Below are positions 61,212 to 64,000 of a stretch of 64,000 nucleotides of DNA, one piece after another. The translations under genes were made by a program, and so were the position numbers. The notes beneath the pieces were generated by a model, which saw only the letters and a list, made by a program, of their open reading frames with translations, ran no database searches and had not been told where the DNA came from. Every line of letters starts with the position of its first letter. Position 1 is the first letter of the stretch. This stretch comes from Desulfotomaculum sp. (lineage in GTDB: Bacteria > Bacillota > Desulfotomaculia > Desulfotomaculales > Nap2-2B): positions 31,433 through 95,432 of the forward strand of contig DMZI01000041.1 of NCBI GenBank assembly GCA_003485325.1, in the 5' to 3' direction.

Positions 61212-61346
61212 TGGCCGAATTCCATAAATGAGGATACGGGGAAAATACAAAAAACAGGGGTGAATCCTGTTCTGCCTTAAAGGAGGTGTACGGCGTTTCA
61301 GGTAGGGAACCCTCTTTCCGAACCCGTCAGCTAACCCCGGAGGCCA
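61212..61346 (+). ncRNA. c-di-AMP (ydaO/yuaA-type) riboswitch
   Basis: About 135 bases upstream of a cell-wall hydrolase gene. Conserved pieces recognised: GGCCGAAT at the 5' side, AGGGGTGAATCC in the middle, GGTAGGGAACC, and CCGAACCCGTCAGCTAACC then GGAGGC near the 3' side. A P1 helix can form between TGGCC (61212-61216) and GGCCA (61342-61346), ending 2 bases before the gene's AAGGAGGG. No terminator is visible between it and the gene, so translational control or processing is possible. These riboswitches normally turn genes off at high c-di-AMP. Confidence 0.88.
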
Positions 61347-61358
61347 AAAGGAGGGCAT

Positions 61359-62165
61359 ATGAATTTACGCCAATTATTATTATCGGGCGTTGCGGCGGCA
61401 GTTTTACTTCTTTCTTTTCCTGGAATCTCCTCTGCAGCTATTCATACAGTCAATCAGGGAGAAACACTTTATTCAATAAGCCAGCAATATGGATCTTCCG
61501 TAGAGAACATCATGTCATCCAATAATTTAATCAATTATTTTATATATCCTGGAGATCGCTTATACATTCCGGATCAGAATCAGTGGGGAACCGGCGCTAT
61601 AGCATATTATGTTCTTCCCGGCGATACACTTTACCAAATCGGCCTGAAATTCGGGTTAAGCTATTTAAAAATCATGTCGTACAATGGGCTGACTTCCGAT
61701 TATATATATGCGGGACAAACCCTGTATATACCGGGTTGGCAGCAAACCATCAACCCACAGGTCAGCAGGTCAGGTTTTTATGAAGGAAAGGTTCCCTATA
61801 CGAGATCAGACTTCGAACTCTTAGCACGCCTGATCACGGCCGAGGCTGACTCCGAGTCTTATCTGACCAAAGTTGCCGTCGGGGCTGTGGTGCTGAACCG
61901 GACGCTAAGCGGCTACTTTCCTACAACCATACCAGATGTTATCTACCAGGTCGACGAAGGAGGGGCTTATCAGTTTGAACCTGTTTTAAATGGCTGGATA
62001 AATGTAAATCCCAGCCCCGATTCCTTGTTAGCGGCCCAGCATGCATTAAACGGAGATGATCCGACACAGGGAGCGCTTTACTTTTTTGAGTCCTGGGTCC
62101 CTAACAGTTTTCTGCAGTCGCGGCCTGTCAGTGTAGAGCTTGACAGCTTTACCTTCACCTATTAA
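61359..62165 (+). CDS. LysM cell-wall hydrolase, SleB type
   Basis: 268 residues. A signal peptide (1-26, LLLSGVAAAVLLLSFPGISSA is the hydrophobic run split at a likely AXA site), two LysM domains (about 28-71 and 83-126, starting HTVNQGETLYSISQQYG and YVLPGDTLYQIGLKFG) and a C-terminal hydrolase_2/SleB-like domain (about 150-268) with ARLITAEADSESYLTKVAVG containing the presumed catalytic Glu. Exported; binds and cuts peptidoglycan, perhaps in spore germination or cell-wall turnover. Preceded by the c-di-AMP riboswitch and AAGGAGGG. Confidence 0.92.
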   Translation: MNLRQLLLSGVAAAVLLLSFPGISSAAIHTVNQGETLYSISQQYGSSVENIMSSNNLINYFIYPGDRLYIPDQNQWGTGAIAYYVLPGDTLYQIGLKFGLSYLKIMSYNGLTSDYIYAGQTLYIPGWQQTINPQVSRSGFYEGKVPYTRSDFELLARLITAEADSESYLTKVAVGAVVLNRTLSGYFPTTIPDVIYQVDEGGAYQFEPVLNGWINVNPSPDSLLAAQHALNGDDPTQGALYFFESWVPNSFLQSRPVSVELDSFTFTY

Positions 62166-62225
62166 TTTAAAATGTTCATGAAATCCTAGGAAATATTTGA
62201 GGGGAAATAAACGGGTTTAGAAAGA

Positions 62226-62258
62226 AACAAGCACCCAACTTTACGCATGGGGTGCTTG
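62226..62258 (-). terminator. Terminator overlapping the 3' end of the small gene
   Basis: Minus strand CAAGCACCC (62250-62258) / GGGTGCTTG (62228-62236), with a 13-base loop that contains the stop codon of the small gene, followed by TTTCTTTC. Confidence 0.6.
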
Positions 62259-62450
62259 CAGACTCTTTAAAGCGGGTATTATGCTCTTGGGGTCTTCGAT
62301 TGCAGATTTGGCGAGGCCGATTAATATTTTTTCTTTAACATAAATTGACTCGCCATCCCTGAACGAAATAAAGTACTTGTTGGTGCCCGGCACCGGGAGG
62401 GTTTTGACTCCTTCCCCCTTTAAGTAGCTGAAGGCTTCATAAAAATTCAT
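62241..62450 (-). CDS. Small protein of unknown function
   Basis: 69 residues (MNFYEAFSYLKGEGVKTLPV...). I do not recognise a family. It is soluble, with no cysteine or signal peptide; an N-terminal helix, a strand-rich middle (TNKYFISFRDGESIYVKEKI) and a C-terminal helix are expected. The ATG has a strong AAGGAGGTG 9 bases upstream (an overlapping GTG one codon earlier is possible), which supports real translation. It lies alone between the hydrolase (opposite strand) and gap. The gap 62451-62616 is AT rich; AAGAAATT/AATTTCTT at 62510-62536 may end the gap transcript. Confidence 0.65.
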   Translation of the reverse strand: MNFYEAFSYLKGEGVKTLPVPGTNKYFISFRDGESIYVKEKILIGLAKSAIEDPKSIIPALKSLQAPHA

Positions 62451-62616
62451 CACCCCTCACCTCCTTTTTTAAAAGGTTACTCTTATTGCAACTTTATGTT
62501 ACATTATTTAAGAAATTAAAAAAACTTAAATTTCTTTAAAAGCCAAAAATGACGGTTTAATGGTCTTTTCTATATGTCGAAATTTTCACAAATGATATAT
62601 TTGTCCGAACTATTCC

Positions 62617-63624
62617 TTAGAATCCCTGTTGATTCATATATATGATTGTATCGATTACCCTGTTTGAATAACCCCATTCGTTGTCGTACCAGGACAATAC
62701 TTTTACCATGGACCCGTCTATAACCATAGTGGACAGAGCATCTACAATTGAAGAAAAAGGGTTGCCGTTAAAATCCCTGGATACAAGCGGAAGATCACAA
62801 TAACCAAGTATGTTTTTCAGTTCCCCTTCCGCCGCTTGCTTAAGCGCTGCGTTAACTTCTTCCCTCCCGGCAGTCCTGCTCAAATCAGCTACCAGGTCAA
62901 CCACGGAAACATTGGGAGTGGGGACGCGCATGGCCATTCCGTTTAACTTGCCTTCGAGTTCCGGCAAAACCTGCGCGACTGCCTTTGCGGCGCCTGTTGT
63001 AGTGGGTATAATCGACATCATAGCAGCCCTCGCCCTTCGCAAATCCTTGTGCGGAAGGTCAAGAAGCTGCTGATCATTTGTCAGAGAGTGCACAGTAGTC
63101 ATCAAGCCCCGCAAGATGCCAAATTCCTTATGCAGCACCTTGGCTACGGGCGCCAGACAGTTGGTCGTGCAGGAGGCGCAGGAAATAACGTTATGTTTGG
63201 CCGGGTCATATTTTTCCTGATTCACCCCCATTACGATCGTTATATCCACGTTCTTTGCAGGGGCGGTAATCAATACTTTTTTCGCCCCCTGACCAACATG
63301 GATACTAGCCAGTTTTCCGTCCGTAAAAAGACCGGTTGACTCAATGACAACATCCACACCTTTTTCCCGCCACGGCAACTGACGAAGTTCTTTTTCCGAG
63401 ATTACTGTAATTTTCTTATTCTGAACACGAATCAAGCCGTTTTCCGCCGCCACATTGCAGCCAAGCTCACCGTGTACAGAATCATATTTTAGCAGGTGCG
63501 CCAGCGTGGCTGCATCAGTCAGATCATTGACAACAGTTATCTCCAGTTCGGGACGATCCAAAGCAGATCTAAATATACTGCGCCCTATCCGGCCAAACCC
63601 ATTTATTCCAATTTTAACAGTCAT
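62617..63624 (-). CDS. gap: Glyceraldehyde-3-phosphate dehydrogenase
   Basis: A 335-residue GAPDH, NAD-dependent and phosphorylating. The Rossmann start VKIGINGFGRIGRSIFR, the catalytic SCASCTTNCLAP (Cys about 152) and the C-terminal SWYDNEWGYSNRVIDTI are intact. ATG 63624 (GGGGGG 6 bases upstream) is chosen over an open frame 29 codons longer. No cggR or pgk is visible; either lies outside the window or elsewhere. Confidence 0.97.
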   Translation of the reverse strand: MTVKIGINGFGRIGRSIFRSALDRPELEITVVNDLTDAATLAHLLKYDSVHGELGCNVAAENGLIRVQNKKITVISEKELRQLPWREKGVDVVIESTGLFTDGKLASIHVGQGAKKVLITAPAKNVDITIVMGVNQEKYDPAKHNVISCASCTTNCLAPVAKVLHKEFGILRGLMTTVHSLTNDQQLLDLPHKDLRRARAAMMSIIPTTTGAAKAVAQVLPELEGKLNGMAMRVPTPNVSVVDLVADLSRTAGREEVNAALKQAAEGELKNILGYCDLPLVSRDFNGNPFSSIVDALSTMVIDGSMVKVLSWYDNEWGYSNRVIDTIIYMNQQGF

Positions 63625-63811
63625 TAATATCCCCCCATCTGATAATTTTTGCTGTATTAACAGCTTTTTTATTGTTCCCCAATCTCCGCTGAAGCAATCT
63701 TTTCTTTGCATTGTCCTTTTCTTACTAATGCAGATTCTTTAAAATTAACTTATGCGGATTGGATGTTATCTTCCATTAATTCCGAATATTTATTTATTAT
63801 TATATTTATAA

Positions 63812-63841
63812 ACTATAAAATAGATTAATTAATTTTGTCAA
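63812..63841 (-). promoter_or_regulatory. Sigma-A promoter, probably of gap
   Basis: Minus strand TTGACA (63836-63841), 18-base spacer, TATAGT (63812-63817). It is about 190 bases from the gap ATG, giving a long untranslated leader (63625-63811) in which I see no recognised riboswitch. Confidence 0.65.
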
Positions 63842-64000
63842 ATAATATTTTCCATTATTGAGCTCATTTCAAAACTCCAATCCCTTGTAACTCAAGGGTT
63901 TCAGATCACCAAAAAACCAGCTTTACCCTTTACCCACCAAAAATTATGTAAAAACAGCTCACAAAAATTGTAATATATAGGGATGCAATGATTAAATTGC
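63842..64000. other. Right-end intergenic region with a small hairpin
   Basis: No gene seen. CCCTTG (63882-63887) and CAAGGG (63893-63898) form a 6-pair hairpin with a 5-base loop, followed on the plus strand by TTTC. This could end a plus-strand or minus-strand transcript or be the edge of a repeat. The region runs off the window. Confidence 0.4.

Noticed and set aside
63882..63898. Insertion-sequence end
   Set aside because: A 6-base inverted repeat alone, without a transposase or target duplication in view, is not enough to call a mobile element.

Overview
The window is a chromosomal segment of a spore-forming, low-to-mid GC member of the Clostridia, most likely Peptococcaceae/Desulfotomaculales (relatives of Pelotomaculum and Desulfotomaculum). 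Evidence for this is the sporulation genes spoIVA and ytxC, a Cys-rich insert in EF-Tu, an archaeal-type (group III) chaperonin inside the hrcA-dnaK operon, and frequent TTG/GTG starts with strong GGAGG ribosome binding sites. The taxonomic call is inference from gene content. Gene density is high. I see no tRNA, rRNA, CRISPR array, prophage or complete insertion sequence.

Layout. 1-19.9 kb (minus strand) is the classical transcription/translation superoperon, read from right to left: rpmG-secE-nusG-rplK-rplA-(L10 leader)-rplJ-rplL-(hairpin)-rpoB-rpoC-L7Ae-like-rpsL-rpsG-fusA-tuf-rpsJ-rplC-rplD-rplW-rplB-rpsS-rplV-rpsC-rplP (cut by the window edge). 20-33.4 kb (minus) carries dgt-like, dnaG-rpoD, mobA-like, yqeG, aroE, aroC, a fused aroK-aroB, ytxC, thrS, coaD and nth. 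33.6-36.3 kb holds a lone plus-strand amidohydrolase facing an MFS exporter gene. 36.3-39.8 kb is the NAD pathway (nadA-nadB-nadC). 39.9-42.9 kb is pantothenate synthesis (DUF2520-panB-panC-panD) behind a promoter, structured leader and terminator. 43.1-55.8 kb (minus) runs hemW | CIRCE | hrcA-group III chaperonin-grpE-dnaK-dnaJ-rsmE-mtaB-HIT-rpsU | small ORF | tsaD-folK. 56.1-62.2 kb (plus) has spoIVA, then hom-thrC-thrB (threonine from aspartate semialdehyde), then a LysM/SleB-type cell-wall hydrolase behind a c-di-AMP (ydaO) riboswitch. The right end has a small hypothetical gene and gap (glycolysis) on the minus strand.

Most interesting points: (1) the group III chaperonin placed between hrcA and grpE under a perfect CIRCE operator; (2) two neighbouring conserved genes, rsmE and the HIT gene, that have no canonical start codon, although their reading frames and ribosome binding sites are intact (apparent GTA and ATA starts); (3) an in-frame AroK-AroB fusion that keeps an internal ribosome binding site and ATG at the domain junction; (4) a promoter-structured leader-terminator unit in front of DUF2520-panBCD, with DUF2520 a candidate for the missing ketopantoate reductase; (5) a four-cysteine insert in EF-Tu and a long acidic tail on RpoB; (6) an L10 leader with alternative terminator/antiterminator pairing plus an extra tandem-repeated segment.
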